NCBI RefSeq assembly: GCF_025857195.1
Contig: NZ_CP109787.1
Span: 499,501-563,500, forward strand
DNA from: Leisingera thetidis
Lineage (GTDB): Bacteria > Pseudomonadota > Alphaproteobacteria > Rhodobacterales > Rhodobacteraceae
Length of the DNA stretch: 64,000 nucleotides
Reading direction: 5' to 3'
Shown here one piece after another: positions 62,400 through 64,000 of this stretch. Within the stretch, counting starts at the first letter, position 1, and every line of letters begins with the position of its first letter. A program made the position numbers and the translations under genes. The notes under the pieces were generated by a model that saw only the letters and a list, made by a program, of their open reading frames with translations, made no database searches and was not told the origin of the DNA.

Positions 62400-63525
62400 T
62401 GATCACGACCTTCTGTTCTTGGATAGTGGCAACCGCCAGGCCGCGCTCGTTGGTGCCGTCGGGACGCAGGCGGAAGATGCCGCCGGCCCCCTGGAAGCCA
62501 GCCCCCTGGGTCAGCGCCCCGCCGGTCAATGCGTCGGATTTGCCCGCTGCAACCAGCGCGCCGATGGCGGCAATGCCGTCATAGGCCAGGCTGCCGATCG
62601 AGTGCGGTGCGGCGCCGTAGCTTGCCTGATAGCGGGTGCTGAACTGCTGCGCCTTGCCCTGGTCGGGCATCGCGAACCAGCCGCCCTGCACACCGGGCAG
62701 GGCCAGGGTCTGGGCCGGGATGTCCCAGCGGGTCAGGCCGATATACTGCTTCTCCGCCGGGTCGACGCCGGCTTCGGGCAGCAACTGGGCCAGCAGCGGC
62801 AGCGCGCCTGCGGTGGTCGAGGTCAGGAACACCGCGTCCGCACTGGCGGCTTCTGCCCGGATGGCCGGAATCGCGTTGATCACGCCCTGCTGGGACAGTT
62901 CATAGCCGACACTGCCGGTGATATTGGCGCCGGTCTGGCTGGCTGCGCGCTGAATGGCGGAGCGGCCGGCGACACCGGCGGAATCGTTGCCGCCGACAAT
63001 CAGGATGTTACGCTTGCCGTTGCGGGCGGCAAAGCTGGTCAGCCGCCGTGCGGTGTTGTCGAAGGTCGGACCCAGAATGAAGACGTTGCCGCCGGCAATC
63101 GCCGGGTTGTTGGAAAACGCCAGCACGTTCACGCCGCGCTGGCGGGCGGCAATGCCTGCCGCGTTGGCAGCCTCGGCGTAAACCGGGCCAAGAATGACGC
63201 GGGCACCGTCGTTCAGCGCCTGCTGCGCCGCGCCGGCGGCAATTTCGGGACTGCCCGCGGTGTCATAGACCCGCAGGTCGATCTGCACCCCTTGCAGATC
63301 GGCAATCGCCATCCGGGCCGCGTTTTCCAGGCTTCGCGCCAGCACGCTGTCGCCTTGCTGGGCAGAGCCGCGCGGCACCAGCAGCGCCACCGGAACCGGT
63401 TTGGACGTGTTGATTGTCGGGCCGCTGCCAATGGCAACCGGATCACAGGCGGTCAGGGCAATCGCGGACAGGGCCGCGGCGGCTGTCAGTGCCGCCTTGC
63501 GGGCGCGTTTGAAAACAGCAAACAT
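62359..63525 (-). CDS. LppC/LpoA-like lipoprotein (penicillin-binding protein activator family)
   Basis: A 388-residue periplasmic-binding-fold protein with a lipoprotein signal (ALSAIALTACDPV, Cys about 27). The mature region VPVALLVPRGSAQQGD through LGPVYAEAANAAGI and YDGIAAIGALV is typical of the LppC/LpoA C-terminal domain, which resembles amino-acid ABC binding proteins. In other species LpoA stimulates PBP1A; here this is inferred. The gene is divergent from rsmI with 87 bases between, an arrangement common across proteobacteria, and its 3' end overlaps glnD. Confidence 0.85.
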   Translation of the reverse strand: MFAVFKRARKAALTAAAALSAIALTACDPVAIGSGPTINTSKPVPVALLVPRGSAQQGDSVLARSLENAARMAIADLQGVQIDLRVYDTAGSPEIAAGAAQQALNDGARVILGPVYAEAANAAGIAARQRGVNVLAFSNNPAIAGGNVFILGPTFDNTARRLTSFAARNGKRNILIVGGNDSAGVAGRSAIQRAASQTGANITGSVGYELSQQGVINAIPAIRAEAASADAVFLTSTTAGALPLLAQLLPEAGVDPAEKQYIGLTRWDIPAQTLALPGVQGGWFAMPDQGKAQQFSTRYQASYGAAPHSIGSLAYDGIAAIGALVAAGKSDALTGGALTQGAGFQGAGGIFRLRPDGTNERGLAVATIQEQKVVIIDPAPSSFTGAGF

Positions 63526-63612
63526 AATGGCTTGAAACTCCGTTCTCCCGGCGCCGCTGCGCCGCGTGGGTTTAAGGGCGGATCATAAACGACCAAAAAG
63601 GCGGGTCCAGCG

Positions 63613-64000
63613 TTGAATCACCAGAATGTCATATTGTCCCCCGGGCTGTACTTTGTTGCCACGCCGATCGGCACCGCCCGCGACATTACCCTGCGGGCGC
63701 TGGACGTGCTGGCCTCGGCCGATGTGCTTGCCGCCGAGGATACACGCTCGCTGCGCAAGCTGATGGAGATTCACGGGGTGCCGCTGGGCGGGCGGCGGAT
63801 CATCGCTTACCACGACCACAGCGGCGCCGGCGCCCGCGCCAAACTGCTGGAGGCGGTGGCAGAGGGCAAATCGGTTGCCTATGCCTCCGAGGCCGGGATG
63901 CCGCTGATCGCGGACCCGGGCTATGACCTCAGCCGCGCCGCGGCAGAGGCCGGTCACAAGATCACCTGCGCGCCCGGCGCCTCGGCGGCGGCAACGGCGC
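63613..64000 (+). CDS. rsmI: 16S rRNA (cytidine-1402-2'-O)-methyltransferase (5' part)
   Basis: About 129 codons before the window ends. The protein reads LNHQNVILSPGLYFVATPIG, with LAAEDTRSLRKLM and YASEAGMPLIADPGYDL, the hallmarks of RsmI. It methylates the 2'-OH of C1402 in 16S rRNA. The start is a TTG at 63613; the initial residues NHQ and the SPGLYFVATPIG distance match homologues, and a GGCGGG-like site lies upstream. It is divergent from the LppC-like gene. The 3' end is outside the window. Confidence 0.9.
   Translation, partial: MNHQNVILSPGLYFVATPIGTARDITLRALDVLASADVLAAEDTRSLRKLMEIHGVPLGGRRIIAYHDHSGAGARAKLLEAVAEGKSVAYASEAGMPLIADPGYDLSRAAAEAGHKITCAPGASAAATA

Overview
The window is a GC-rich chromosome segment from an alphaproteobacterium, most likely a marine Rhodobacteraceae (Roseobacter group, Leisingera/Phaeobacter/Ruegeria-like). 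The evidence is the SAM/SAH-type riboswitch in front of metK (a class known mainly from Rhodobacterales), the phoH-ybeY-corC-lnt-metK order, a Mur-type sitABCD manganese locus, an MttB-like methyltransferase beside a dimethylglycine-dehydrogenase-like enzyme, and protein sequences typical of that group. No species is assigned.

Layout. 1-10.5 kb is housekeeping: the end of an OmpA protein, a small lipoprotein, phoH, ybeY, corC, lnt, riboswitch-metK, a secreted ClpP-fold protein, trmB, aroA, a decayed radical-SAM gene and cmk. 10.5-17.5 kb holds a secreted protein and an apparent catabolic operon (M20 amidohydrolase, diaminopropionate ammonia-lyase, M24 hydrolase, EutA-like Asp/Glu racemase), followed by a formylglycine sulfatase/phosphonate monoester hydrolase. 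17.5-21 kb encodes a serralysin-like RTX metalloprotease with near-identical 108-bp repeats and a secreted partner. 21-25 kb is sitABCD under a Fur/Mur-like operator. 25-31 kb is a methylamine/betaine-type catabolic cluster (LysR, MttB-like, FAD-GcvT oxidoreductase, GbdR-like regulator). 31-32.3 kb is a divergent TetR/DUF1348 pair.

32.3-47.4 kb is a genomic island integrated in the 3' half of an elongator tRNA-Met gene. It is bounded by exact 46-bp direct repeats (32304-32349 and 47336-47381), has visibly lower GC, and carries a P4-type tyrosine integrase, a primase-like replication protein and an AlpA-type regulator. Its cargo is a defence locus: Vsr endonuclease, cytosine-5 methyltransferase, MutL/MORC-like GHKL ATPase, Z1 helicase, PD-(D/E)XK (DUF4420-like) protein and AIPR protein. 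This composition matches the MutL-Z1 restriction-modification-like systems described computationally by Iyer et al. (2008) and, as I recall, tested as the 'mza' anti-phage system (Gao et al. 2020). The island also holds scars of older mobile elements: a serine-recombinase tail abutting a third att-like fragment, and an IS3 transposase tail.

47.4-54 kb is a phenylacetate cluster (paaX, paaZ, paaG, paaI, paaK, paaR) without the paaABCDE epoxidase, which must lie elsewhere. 54-64 kb returns to housekeeping: an OmpA-family protein with a long Ala/Glu/Gln-rich segment, trpS, a rhomboid-fold protein that seems to lack catalytic residues, murJ, glnD, an LppC/LpoA-like lipoprotein and the start of rsmI.
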